From Rhizobium sp. Root1220 (GTDB lineage Bacteria; Pseudomonadota; Alphaproteobacteria; Rhizobiales; Rhizobiaceae), in contig NZ_LMDG01000034.1 of the NCBI RefSeq assembly GCF_001426265.1, positions 172,888-236,887 on the forward strand: DNA of 64,000 bases. The letters are read 5' to 3'. Position 1 is the stretch's first letter. Each line of letters begins with the position of its first letter. The translations under genes were made by a program, and so were the position numbers. The notes under the pieces were generated by a model that was given only the letters and a program-made list of their open reading frames with translations, ran no database searches and had not been told where the DNA came from. Below are positions 41,932 through 50,723 of this stretch, piece after piece.

Positions 41932-43887
41932 ATGGCGGCGCGCAATCCGGGTCAAGGCGGAGCGGTGCTTTTCGAAACAGGCGTAGACTTCGCCGTGTGG
42001 TCGGATCACGCCGCCCGGATCGACCTCTGCCTCTTCGACGAGGCCGGGAAGGAGATCGCCCGCCTACCGACGGCAAGAGGGGATGATCATGTTCATCGCC
42101 TCTTCGTCGATGGCCTGAAGGAAGGTGCGCGCTACGGCTACCGCGCCGACGGCATCTATGCACCGGACAGCGGCCTCTGGTTCGACCCGTCGAAGCTGCT
42201 TGTCGACCCTTACGCCAAGGAGTTGGACCGACCTTTCCAGCATGACCCCGTCCTCGGCACCTTTGGTAGTGACACCCAGCACCTGGTACCAAAAGCGATC
42301 GTTACCCGCGATGTGGAGGCTCAACCGCAGAAGCCGGTCTTCAAGCCTGGCGGCTTCATCTACGAGGTCGCGGTCAAGCCCTTCACCATGCTGCATCCCG
42401 AGGTACCGGAAAAGCAGCGCGGCACCGTTGCAGCACTCGCTCATCCCGCCGTCATCGCCCACCTGAAGCGGATTGGCGTCGACGTTGTCGAATTGATGCC
42501 GATTACCGCATGGATCGACGAGCGCCACTTGCCCCCGCTTGGCCTTCACAACGGCTGGGGCTACAACCCCGTGGCCTTCATGGCGCTTGACCCGAGACTC
42601 GTGCCGGGCGGCGTGAAGGAACTGCGCGACACGGTGGCCAAGCTGCACGCCGAAGGCATCGCCGTCGTTCTCGACCTCGTCTTCAATCACACCGGCGAGA
42701 GCGACCGCTACGGCACCACGCTTTCGTTCCGCGGCCTCGACAACCCTTCCTTCTACCGCCACGCCGCAAACAACCCCGGCTGCTTGGTCAACGACACCGG
42801 CACGGGCAATACCGTCGCCTGCGATCATCCCTATGTCAGGCAACTAATCATCGACAGCCTTCGCCATTTCGTGCTGGGCGCCGGCATAGATGGCTTCCGT
42901 TTCGACCTGGCGCCGGTCCTCGGCCGCACGGAAAGCGGCTTCGAAGGCCATGCCGAGACGCTTTCGGCCATCCTCGCCGACGACGTGCTCGTCGATCGCG
43001 TGTTGATTGCGGAGCCCTGGGACATCGGTCCCGGCGGCTACCAGCTCGGCAATTTCCCGACGCCTTTCCTCGAATGGAACGACCGCGTGCGCGATGATGT
43101 GCGCTGCTACTGGCGAGGCGACGACTACAAGACCGGTCCGCTCGCCACAGCCCTTGCAGGCTCCTCCGACATATTTTCGCGAAACGGCGGAACGGCGACA
43201 CGCAGCGTCAATTTCCTCGCCGCCCATGACGGCTTCACGCTGAACGACCTCGTCTCCTACAGCGCCAAGCACAACGAGGCAAACGGCGAGGACAACCGCG
43301 ACGGGCACAACGCGAACCATTCCTGGAACAACGGCGTAGAAGGCGAGACCCCCGACCCCGGCATCCTCCAAAAGCGTCGTGACGACCTGATGGCGCTGAT
43401 TTCGACGCTCTTTGTCACGCGCGGCAGCGTCATGCTGACAGCCGGCGACGAGGGCGGACGCACCCAGCACGGCAACAACAATGGCTATTGCCAGGACAAC
43501 GAGATGACCTGGGTGGACTGGAGCAGGCTGGACGACAATCTCATTGCCCATACCGCCTTTGTCTCGGCGCTGCGCAAGCGCTTTTCGGTATTTTCCGAGA
43601 CATCCTTTTTCTCCGGCAATGGCGACGTCGAATGGATATCGGCGAGCGGCCAGCCAATGACCGTCAGCGAATGGGAGACGCCGAACTTTGCAACGCTCGG
43701 CATGCTGCTCGCCACCCGAGACGGGCAAACGGTGACGCGTCTGGCCGTGCTTTTCAATCGGTCGACGGAGGCAGCCGCCTTCGCGCTGACGGGCTCGTGG
43801 CGGCGCATAACGGCCGATGGCTCGAACGCTACCGACATCTCGCCGATCGTCCCGCCGCGCGCCGTCGCTTTCTACCTCGAAAATTGA
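41932..43887 (+). CDS. glgX: glycogen debranching enzyme
   Basis: GH13 isoamylase-type enzyme of 651 residues that removes short branches left by GlgP. Seen: N-terminal CBM48-like domain (GVDFAVWSDHAARIDLCLFD), the catalytic barrel with NGWGYNPVAFMALDPR, VVLDLVFNHTGE, nucleophile Asp in GIDGFRFDLAPVLGR, acid Glu in VLIAEPWDIGPGGYQLG and LAAHDGFTLNDLVSY. Starts four bases after pgm. It is the last gene of the operon, which thus carries both synthesis and breakdown functions. Confidence 0.95.
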   Translation: MAARNPGQGGAVLFETGVDFAVWSDHAARIDLCLFDEAGKEIARLPTARGDDHVHRLFVDGLKEGARYGYRADGIYAPDSGLWFDPSKLLVDPYAKELDRPFQHDPVLGTFGSDTQHLVPKAIVTRDVEAQPQKPVFKPGGFIYEVAVKPFTMLHPEVPEKQRGTVAALAHPAVIAHLKRIGVDVVELMPITAWIDERHLPPLGLHNGWGYNPVAFMALDPRLVPGGVKELRDTVAKLHAEGIAVVLDLVFNHTGESDRYGTTLSFRGLDNPSFYRHAANNPGCLVNDTGTGNTVACDHPYVRQLIIDSLRHFVLGAGIDGFRFDLAPVLGRTESGFEGHAETLSAILADDVLVDRVLIAEPWDIGPGGYQLGNFPTPFLEWNDRVRDDVRCYWRGDDYKTGPLATALAGSSDIFSRNGGTATRSVNFLAAHDGFTLNDLVSYSAKHNEANGEDNRDGHNANHSWNNGVEGETPDPGILQKRRDDLMALISTLFVTRGSVMLTAGDEGGRTQHGNNNGYCQDNEMTWVDWSRLDDNLIAHTAFVSALRKRFSVFSETSFFSGNGDVEWISASGQPMTVSEWETPNFATLGMLLATRDGQTVTRLAVLFNRSTEAAAFALTGSWRRITADGSNATDISPIVPPRAVAFYLEN

Positions 43888-43977
43888 ATTGCACTACCCA
43901 TACGCGCAAATCCTTGTCGCAATCGTCACAAAGCCAATGTAAGCCTTTGGGCACGCGGCCTTCTTCAAGAGGAATCA

Positions 43978-44466
43978 ATGATCAATGAAATTTCGCTCGC
44001 GGACGTCCGCGGGCTTATCGGCACTGAAACCGGCCTTTCGGACTGGCTTCTTGTCGATCAGACGATGATCGATGCTTTCGCGCACGCGACTGACGATCAC
44101 CAGTTCATCCATGTAGATCCGGAACGCGCCGCGGCCGAAAGCCCGTTTGGCGGCACCATCGCCCACGGCTTCCTCACACTCTCGCTACTTTCGACGATGA
44201 ACTACAATTGCCTGCCCAAAGTCCGTGAGCAGACCATGGGCATCAACTATGGTTTCGAGAACGTCCGCTTCGTGGCGCCGGTCAAATCCGGCGCCCGCAT
44301 CCGCGGTCATTTCATTCTCGCCGACGCCCGTTTCCGCGGCGCTGGCATGCTGATGACGACCTACGATATCTCCATCGAGGTTGAGAACGAGAAGAAGCCT
44401 GCTCTCACCGCCAAGTGGATCACCATCATCCAATTTGACCCAAAGAACAGGCCCGAGAACATCTAA
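43978..44466 (+). CDS. MaoC-family (R)-specific enoyl hydratase / NodN-like protein
   Basis: Hot-dog-fold hydratase of 162 residues. The hydratase-2 motif is clear: FAHATDDHQFIHVDPERAAAESPFGGTIAHGFLTLSLL, with the catalytic Asp and His. The overall sequence resembles rhizobial NodN and PhaJ-like MaoC proteins. Possible roles are hydrating enoyl-CoA for polyhydroxyalkanoate or fatty-acid metabolism. Its neighbour on the left is the glycogen operon, but a 90-base gap suggests its own promoter. GAGG-like site AGAGGAATCA precedes the ATG. It is not in a nod cluster, so NodN in the strict sense is unlikely. Confidence 0.85.
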   Translation: MINEISLADVRGLIGTETGLSDWLLVDQTMIDAFAHATDDHQFIHVDPERAAAESPFGGTIAHGFLTLSLLSTMNYNCLPKVREQTMGINYGFENVRFVAPVKSGARIRGHFILADARFRGAGMLMTTYDISIEVENEKKPALTAKWITIIQFDPKNRPENI

Positions 44467-44649
44467 TTTAGACTGCACGCTGCCGTCTCGGCCCATGGTT
44501 GATCCGCCCAGCGCGCCGTGATCCCATCGGTCGCGTGCGGCAAGTATTAACCACGGGAACTACAACCGCTGAATCTGATGCACGCTTAACTAGAATTTTA
44601 CGCTCGCGGACGACGATAAACCGAAACAACCCGAGGCGGGAGATATCGG

Positions 44650-46236
44650 ATGTTCGGCCATGCAAAGCGTCAGACCCAGCCATTCTGGCTCGTTTGGGTG
44701 ACGACCTTCGCTTTTGCGTGCCTGACTGTCGCCGTCAACGCGTTTGAAGCGGACCAGTTTCTGATCTTCTTCCTGTTTCCAATCGCCGCCGCCGCCCTTG
44801 CACTTGCGGGGTTCGGACGTACCGTTTCGAAGAGCGAGATCAATAGCGGCTGGTGGTTGCCGATGCTGCCTCTCGGGCTCCTGATGATCTGGTACATGTT
44901 CATCTGCGTCTTCGGGCAGTTTTCCATTTCGGCGATCCTTTTTCATTTTCAGTACGACCTGGACTCGAACGGAGTCGCCGGGGAGATCGCCTACCAGATC
45001 TTCTCCAGTTCCCTGCCGTTCGGCCTCATCTTCGTTTGCTGGACGAAACTTTCCCGAGGTGGCACGGTCCTTCAGAGGTTGGGAAAGATCCTGTTCGTTC
45101 CGCTAATGCTGCTCAATCCCTTCACGTTGGCGATCAGCACCTACGTCGCCAGCGCTTACGCGTCCCAAAGCCTGTCGCTTCTCCAATACTATGTGGATCC
45201 GCGCCTCGCTCACCTCGATGAAGGGATCAGGAAGAACCTTGTTCACATCTACCTGGAAAGCACAGAGCGAACACTTTGGGACGAGCGCCTCTTTGACGAT
45301 GTCGCAGCCCCCTTGAAGCGGCTGGAAGCCAACGGTTTTTCGGCGACGGGACTTGACCAGGCGGAACTGACTGGCTGGACACTTGCCGGCGTCGTATCGA
45401 GCGGCTGCGGCGTCCCGCTTTTTAATCTTGGGGCACTCAACGGCAACAAGTTCGAGCACACCACCCATTTCATGCCCTCGGCTTTTTGTTTGGGTGACCT
45501 TCTTTCCCGGGATGGCTATGACCTTGTCTTTATCAAGGGAGCGCAACTCTCCTTTGCCGGCACCGACCGTTACCTGCACGGTCACGGTTTCAAGAACGCC
45601 TTTGGCTACGACGAACTCGCGATCGCGGGGAAAAGTCCGCCAAATGCATGGGGTCTGGACGATGAGGATGTGTTCGGCTTCGCTTTCAGAGAGATTGAAA
45701 GGTTGTCTAAGTCTGCGAGACCCTTCGATCTGACGTTGACGACACTCGGAGGGCATAGCCCATCAGGCTACGTCTCACGGAGTTGCAAGACGCGGCCGGA
45801 AATCATGAAACATGAAAGTGACACCATGCAAGCTTTCGCTTGCACGAATCGGCTGACCGAAGAGTTCGTGCAGCGCCTTTCGAACGCCGGCCTGCTGGAA
45901 AACACCGTTGTCGTGATCCAGAGCGATCACCTGGCGATGCGCAACGAGATTTCCAGGAAACTGCAAAGCGAGAAACGCCATAACACCTTTATCGTCATAG
46001 CCGAAGGTCTCGCCGGCAAGACCTCCTCGGTTGGGGCCACCATGATCGATGCCTATCCGACAATCCTTGAAGCGCTTGGCTACACCTTGCCGGATCACAG
46101 GGCCGGACTCGGCGTCTCCCTGTTGTCGGATCGCAAACCACTGATGGAAGCGTTCGGCCTCAACGAGCTGAACAAGGCAATCGTCTCGGACACGGCGCTC
46201 CGGGACCGATTGTGGAATCTGAAGGCCAGAAGCTAA
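44650..46236 (+). CDS. membrane phosphoglycerol transferase / LTA-synthase-like (OpgB-like) protein
   Basis: Protein of 528 residues with four or five N-terminal spans (about 15-170) and a C-terminal periplasmic sulfatase-fold domain (about 195-500). The opening NLVHIYLESTERTLWDE holds the expected nucleophile and first metal ligand. VIQSDHLAMRNEI and the TLGGHSP segment supply further metal-site residues, with four or more cysteines that may form disulfides. Family members transfer phosphoglycerol from phosphatidylglycerol to periplasmic glucans (OpgB/MdoB, Sinorhizobium CgmB) or make lipoteichoic acid in Gram-positives. Glucan modification is the likely role here. GGGAG precedes the ATG. 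Confidence 0.78.
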   Translation: MFGHAKRQTQPFWLVWVTTFAFACLTVAVNAFEADQFLIFFLFPIAAAALALAGFGRTVSKSEINSGWWLPMLPLGLLMIWYMFICVFGQFSISAILFHFQYDLDSNGVAGEIAYQIFSSSLPFGLIFVCWTKLSRGGTVLQRLGKILFVPLMLLNPFTLAISTYVASAYASQSLSLLQYYVDPRLAHLDEGIRKNLVHIYLESTERTLWDERLFDDVAAPLKRLEANGFSATGLDQAELTGWTLAGVVSSGCGVPLFNLGALNGNKFEHTTHFMPSAFCLGDLLSRDGYDLVFIKGAQLSFAGTDRYLHGHGFKNAFGYDELAIAGKSPPNAWGLDDEDVFGFAFREIERLSKSARPFDLTLTTLGGHSPSGYVSRSCKTRPEIMKHESDTMQAFACTNRLTEEFVQRLSNAGLLENTVVVIQSDHLAMRNEISRKLQSEKRHNTFIVIAEGLAGKTSSVGATMIDAYPTILEALGYTLPDHRAGLGVSLLSDRKPLMEAFGLNELNKAIVSDTALRDRLWNLKARS

Positions 46237-46290
46237 TCCTGCCGCCCGCAAAGCTCAACCGAAACAGGACTTTTGGCTGCAGGGATACCG

Positions 46291-46686
46291 CTATGGCGCA
46301 CCGTTGATTTCGACGATGTTGCGATCTGGATCGAGCAGGTAGGCTTGCAGAAAGCCGGCCGGCCCGTTGCGTCTGACCCGCAACCGCCAGGGATCGCCCT
46401 CCGGCGCATCCTCCCGAAAACCCTTCGCTATCAGGTCGTTGACGCAACCGTCGAAATCATCGGTGCGGAACGCAAAATGTCCGTCCGTCGTGTCGATGGT
46501 AGCCGCCCGCCGGAAGGTCCCGGCCGGGTTGAGGATGATGTGGATTTGCAGCGCGCCGCATGCGAACCACGCGCCAACGCTATTGAAAGGCGGCCTCTCG
46601 ATTTGCTCTATTCCAAAGACATCGCGATAGAAGGCAACCGAGCGATCAAGATCCGTCACGACAATGGAAACGTGATGCAGCATCAT
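46291..46686 (-). CDS. VOC-family (glyoxalase/bleomycin-resistance fold) protein
   Basis: Metal-binding vicinal-oxygen-chelate protein of 131 residues. The beta-alpha-beta-beta-beta repeats are recognisable as MMLHHVSIVVTDLDRSVAFYRDVFGIEQIER and GHFAFRTDDFDGCVNDLIAKG, ending AYLLDPDRNIVEINGAP. Conserved ligand positions (His in LHHVS, Glu in IVEIN) are present. Reaction unknown. It lies 150 bases after soxG on the same strand and could belong to the sox transcript. The start is the first of two adjacent ATGs. Confidence 0.85.
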   Translation of the reverse strand: MMLHHVSIVVTDLDRSVAFYRDVFGIEQIERPPFNSVGAWFACGALQIHIILNPAGTFRRAATIDTTDGHFAFRTDDFDGCVNDLIAKGFREDAPEGDPWRLRVRRNGPAGFLQAYLLDPDRNIVEINGAP

Positions 46687-46838
46687 CGAAGACACCCCCG
46701 CACTCCCTGCGATGGCGTGATGATTGTAGTGCACGCCACCGGTGGATGATGACACGAATGGCGGCGGTCGTGCAACTTGAAGCCGATTGGAGACGGTAGA
46801 GTGCACCGCTCCAGATCGAAATTGCAAGCGAACGGCGC

Positions 46839-47387
46839 TTAATGCATCGCGTCTTCCGCACCCTCGGCCAGCAAGCCGAAGACGAAATCGGCGAACGATC
46901 GCCAGCATTCGACGCGGAATGTGTCTTCCTCGGTCCGTAACACAACGATTTCGGCTTTGCCGAACAACGTGCGCGAGCAGGCGCCGACCGGGAAGGCTTC
47001 GAGCGACAGGTCCTGCGGGCAGCCAGCGGAAATCGTGTTCTCCGCGCCCGGACCGGACACGATGATCGCGACGTTGCGGTGCGACACATCGGTGGCCGAA
47101 TGGGCCACGCCTGCGTTGGCAAGGCCGCTCATCAGGTCGGCGCCACTCTCGTCGATGATCAGCCACTCGTCCGGGCCAAGCCAGAGCGCCGCGCGACCTT
47201 GCGATCGACCTGACGTCTTTGGCGCATTCGGCACCTTCACACCGAGTGAGGCGGAAAGTGCAGCCAGCGATTCCGCCGGTGCGCGCAACGCAACGCGGGT
47301 CGCTGCGGGTGCAGGTGTCAGGCGCACCGCGGCCGAGCCGCCATGGCGACCGGAAAGCACGGATTTGCGAACTGCCGTATCAGCCAT
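46839..47387 (-). CDS. soxG: sarcosine oxidase gamma subunit
   Basis: Smallest-conservation subunit of heterotetrameric sarcosine oxidase, about 182 residues. Hallmarks are ALWLGPDEWLIID, VAHSATDVSHRNVAIIVSGPGAENTISAGCPQDLSLEAFP and the C-terminal VECWRSFADFVFGLLAEG, which resemble the GcvT-like fold of the family. The ATG at 47387 overlaps the end of soxA by eight bases and gives MADTAVRKS; an ATG at 47411 is the longer choice. Last gene of soxBDAG. Confidence 0.92.
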   Translation of the reverse strand: MADTAVRKSVLSGRHGGSAAVRLTPAPAATRVALRAPAESLAALSASLGVKVPNAPKTSGRSQGRAALWLGPDEWLIIDESGADLMSGLANAGVAHSATDVSHRNVAIIVSGPGAENTISAGCPQDLSLEAFPVGACSRTLFGKAEIVVLRTEEDTFRVECWRSFADFVFGLLAEGAEDAMH

Positions 47388-50373
47388 TGATGCGGCCTCC
47401 TTCCTTGTCAAAGAACACCATGTCCGTCACCTCGACGGCGATCGTCTTGTCGGGCATCGGCACGTAGAGTGTCTCGCCCATCCGTGCGCGGCCACCGGCT
47501 ACCAGAGCGAATGCGATCGACTTGCCGAGATTTTCTGACCAGTAGGACGATGTCACATGCCCCAGCATGGTCATCGGCTTCGGCTCATTCGGGTTGGCGA
47601 CGATCTGTGCGCCCTCCTCGAGCACCAGCTTCGGATCCCGGGTGACGAGACCGACCAGCTGCTTGCGGCCGTCCTTCACCAGATCCAGCCGCTTAAGACC
47701 ACGAATGCCAACAAAGTCCGTCTTCTTCTTGGACACGGCCCAGGAAAGACCGGCATCGTCGGGCGTCACGGTGCCGTCCGTGTCCTGTCCGACGATAATG
47801 TAGCCCTTCTCGGCGCGTAGAACGTGCATCGTCTCGGTGCCATAGACACAGGCGCCGAGCGGTTCGGCGTTGGCCCATACCGCTTCCAGCACCGACTGAC
47901 CGTAATCAGCCGGCACGTTGATTTCGAAGCCGACTTCGCCAGTGAACGACACCCGAAACAACCGCGCTGGAACACCCATGACCGTGCACTCGGCAACGCT
48001 CATATGCGGGAAGGCGTCGTTGGAGAGATCTACACCCTCGACCAGCGGCGCGATGATTTCGCGCGCCTTCGGTCCCTGAACGGCAATGACGGCCCAATGC
48101 TCGGTCACCGACGTCAGCCAGACCTTCAGGTGCGGGAATTCGGTCTGCAAATAGTCTTCCATGTGGTTGAGAACGCGCGGCGCACCGCCCGTCGTCGTGG
48201 TCACGTGGAAGCGATCGTCGGCCAGACGCCCGACCACGCCGTCGTCGTAAACGAACCCGTCCTCGCGGGTCATGATGCCGTAGCGGCACTTGCCCGGCTT
48301 CAGCGTGTCCCAGGCGTTGGTGTACATCAGGTTCATGAATTCGGCGGCGTCGGGGCCGACAACTTCGATCTTGCCTAGCGTCGAGGCATCGAACACGCCG
48401 GCGACATCGCGCGCCGTCTTGCATTCGCGGGAAACCGCCTGGTGCATCGTCTCGCCGGCACGCGGATAGAACCACGCGCGCTTCCAGTTGCCGACATCCT
48501 CGAACACGGCACCCTGGGCTTCCTCCCACAGGTGCAGCGGCGTCTTGCGCGTCGGGTCGAACAGCTCGCCACGCGAATGGGCGATCAGCGTGCCGTATGT
48601 GACCGGCGTGTAAGGCGCGCGGAAGGTGGTCAGGCCGACCTGCGGAATCTCCCTGCCCAGCATTTCGGCGGCGATCGCCAGGCCGTGCATGTTAGAGAGC
48701 TTGCCCTGGTCGGACGCCATGCCGTTGGTGGTGAAGCGCTTGATGTGCTCGATCGAGTGCATGCCTTCGCGCACAGCAAGGCGAATATCCTTGGCGCAGA
48801 CGTCGTGCTGGAAATCGATGAACGCCTTGGCGCTGGTCTCAGGCCCGGCCCCTTCGGCAGCACCGATCATGCCGCCCGTCCACTGATAGGCCTGCTGGGA
48901 GGAGAGGCTGATCTTGCCGCCCCCCGACTTACCTGCCGCCCGCGCCATCAGCTCGCCGGCAGCCAGCGATTCCTCGATCGTCTGCTGCAGGTCATCAGTG
49001 CCGTTACAGGCGCCGACAGAGAGGCAATCCTGGGCATAGGTGCCGGGCAGGAAGCGCTGTGTCTCGGGCTCGAAGGCCACCTTGCCTCGCGACTGCGAGA
49101 ACAGATGCACCGACGGCGTCCAGCCGGCCGAGACCAGCAGCGCATCGACCGCGATCTTGCGCGGCGAGCCTCCGCCGTTACGGGCAACGGTCATCGAGGA
49201 GATCCGCAGCTTGCCCGAGGTATTGACCACGGACTGACCGGCAAGCACGTCGATCCCGAGCGAACGTGCTTCGGCAAGCACTTCCGCACCTGGCGTCTGG
49301 CGGCAATCGACGATCGCGGCGATCTCGATACCGGCACGCTTCAGGTCGAACGCGGCCTCATAGGCCGAGTCATGCGCGGTATAGACGCCGACCTTCTGGC
49401 CGACGGCGACGCCGTACTGGTTGAGATACATCCGCGCGGCCGACGCCAGCATGATGCCCGGACGGTCGTTGTTGGGGAACACCATGTGGCGCTCGATCGC
49501 GCCATTGGCGAGGATGACGCGCTTGGCGCGCAGCTGCCACAGACGCTCGCGCGGCAGGTGGCGGTCAGGATTTGCAACATGATCGGTGACGCGTTCGGCG
49601 AGACCGACGAAGTTGTGGTTGTAGTAGCCGAAAGCGGTTGTGCGGGTGAGAACCTGCACATTGTCCATCGTCTTCAAGCTGGCAACGGTCTTCTGCACCC
49701 ACTCGTAGCCGCCGAGACCATCGATCCTGACGCCGCTATCCAAGCGCAGCGCCCCTCCGGCTTCCGCCTGCTCGTCACAGAGGATGACCTTGGCGCCGGC
49801 GTGTGCCGCAGCAAGGGCTGCCGATAGACCTGCAACACCGGCGCCGACAACCAGCACGTCGCAATGCGCGTAGCGGCTGGCATAGTGATCCGGATCGGCT
49901 TCCTTCGGCGCCACGCCGAGGCCGGCTGCGCGGCGGATCATCGGCTCGTAGACATGCTTCCATGCCGCCTTCGGCCACATGAATGTCTTGTAGTAGAAGC
50001 CGGCCGCGAAGAACGGCGACATGAAATTGTTGATGCCGCCGATATCGAAGGCCAGCGACGGAAAGCGGTTCTGCGATTCGACGATCATGCCGTCGAACAC
50101 CTCTTGTACCGTGGCGCGCACGTTCGGCTGCTTGCGGGCGCTGTCACGCGCCACGTCGATCAGCGCGTTCGGCTCTTCGGCACCGGCCGAGAGAATACCT
50201 CGCGGGCGGTGATATTTGAACGAGCGACCGACCAGGTGGATGTCATTGGCGATCAGCGCCGAGGCGACGGTGTCGCCCTCAAGCGCCGTATAGCTCTTGC
50301 CGTCGAAGGTGAAACGCGCGGTTCTGGCCGGCGTCAAGCGACCCTTGCCGGCGATACGGTTCGGACCGCTCAT
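47380..50373 (-). CDS. soxA: sarcosine oxidase alpha subunit
   Basis: Large subunit of 997 residues. N-terminal ferredoxin-like domain (about 10-100; FTFDGKSYTALEGDTVASALIAND, FKYHRPRGILSAGAEEPNALI), NAD-binding Rossmann domain with VLVVGAGVAGLSAALAAAHAGAKVILCDEQ at about 172, and a C-terminal GcvT/folate domain (about 600-990; MHQAVSRECKTARDVAGVFDAS). Together with beta, gamma and delta it oxidises sarcosine to glycine, transferring the methyl to tetrahydrofolate and passing electrons to oxygen. Its start overlaps soxD by four bases. Confidence 0.95.
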   Translation of the reverse strand: MSGPNRIAGKGRLTPARTARFTFDGKSYTALEGDTVASALIANDIHLVGRSFKYHRPRGILSAGAEEPNALIDVARDSARKQPNVRATVQEVFDGMIVESQNRFPSLAFDIGGINNFMSPFFAAGFYYKTFMWPKAAWKHVYEPMIRRAAGLGVAPKEADPDHYASRYAHCDVLVVGAGVAGLSAALAAAHAGAKVILCDEQAEAGGALRLDSGVRIDGLGGYEWVQKTVASLKTMDNVQVLTRTTAFGYYNHNFVGLAERVTDHVANPDRHLPRERLWQLRAKRVILANGAIERHMVFPNNDRPGIMLASAARMYLNQYGVAVGQKVGVYTAHDSAYEAAFDLKRAGIEIAAIVDCRQTPGAEVLAEARSLGIDVLAGQSVVNTSGKLRISSMTVARNGGGSPRKIAVDALLVSAGWTPSVHLFSQSRGKVAFEPETQRFLPGTYAQDCLSVGACNGTDDLQQTIEESLAAGELMARAAGKSGGGKISLSSQQAYQWTGGMIGAAEGAGPETSAKAFIDFQHDVCAKDIRLAVREGMHSIEHIKRFTTNGMASDQGKLSNMHGLAIAAEMLGREIPQVGLTTFRAPYTPVTYGTLIAHSRGELFDPTRKTPLHLWEEAQGAVFEDVGNWKRAWFYPRAGETMHQAVSRECKTARDVAGVFDASTLGKIEVVGPDAAEFMNLMYTNAWDTLKPGKCRYGIMTREDGFVYDDGVVGRLADDRFHVTTTTGGAPRVLNHMEDYLQTEFPHLKVWLTSVTEHWAVIAVQGPKAREIIAPLVEGVDLSNDAFPHMSVAECTVMGVPARLFRVSFTGEVGFEINVPADYGQSVLEAVWANAEPLGACVYGTETMHVLRAEKGYIIVGQDTDGTVTPDDAGLSWAVSKKKTDFVGIRGLKRLDLVKDGRKQLVGLVTRDPKLVLEEGAQIVANPNEPKPMTMLGHVTSSYWSENLGKSIAFALVAGGRARMGETLYVPMPDKTIAVEVTDMVFFDKEGGRING

Positions 50374-50711
50374 TTCGCTTCTCCCTCTAGTGCTTCGTAG
50401 GTTTCGATGGGAGTGTGTGGAACGTTGGCGGCGCCGATCTCGGGCTTCGGCTCTCCGGCTTTGTAGGTCATGATGAACTTGTCGCTGATCGTGTCGCGCG
50501 CCGCGTTAAAGAAACGGCCGCATCCGTGCTGGTGGCGCCAGCGCTCGAAAATCAGGCCCTTCGGGTTGTCGCGCAAGAAGAAATATTGCTCGAATTCCTC
50601 GTCGGAAATCGCCGCGATATTTTCCGGCCGCACGATATGGGCGTCGCCTGCGCCACGGAATTCTAGCTCCGAGCGCTCTTCCTGACAGTATGGGCAATAG
50701 ATAAGAAGCAT
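50370..50711 (-). CDS. soxD: sarcosine oxidase delta subunit
   Basis: Zinc-binding small subunit of 113 residues. It has the N-terminal ligands CPYCQEERSELEF and the later His/Cys in WRHQHGCGRFFNAARDT, which hold the structural zinc. Length and position between soxB and soxA are standard. It begins 12 bases after soxB and overlaps soxA by four bases. Confidence 0.95.
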   Translation of the reverse strand: MLLIYCPYCQEERSELEFRGAGDAHIVRPENIAAISDEEFEQYFFLRDNPKGLIFERWRHQHGCGRFFNAARDTISDKFIMTYKAGEPKPEIGAANVPHTPIETYEALEGEAK

Positions 50712-50723
50712 GGTGTCCTCGTG

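Noticed and set aside
43978..44466. Nodulation gene nodN and a symbiosis island
   Set aside because: The protein is NodN-like only through the common MaoC fold. No other nod genes or nod boxes were seen.
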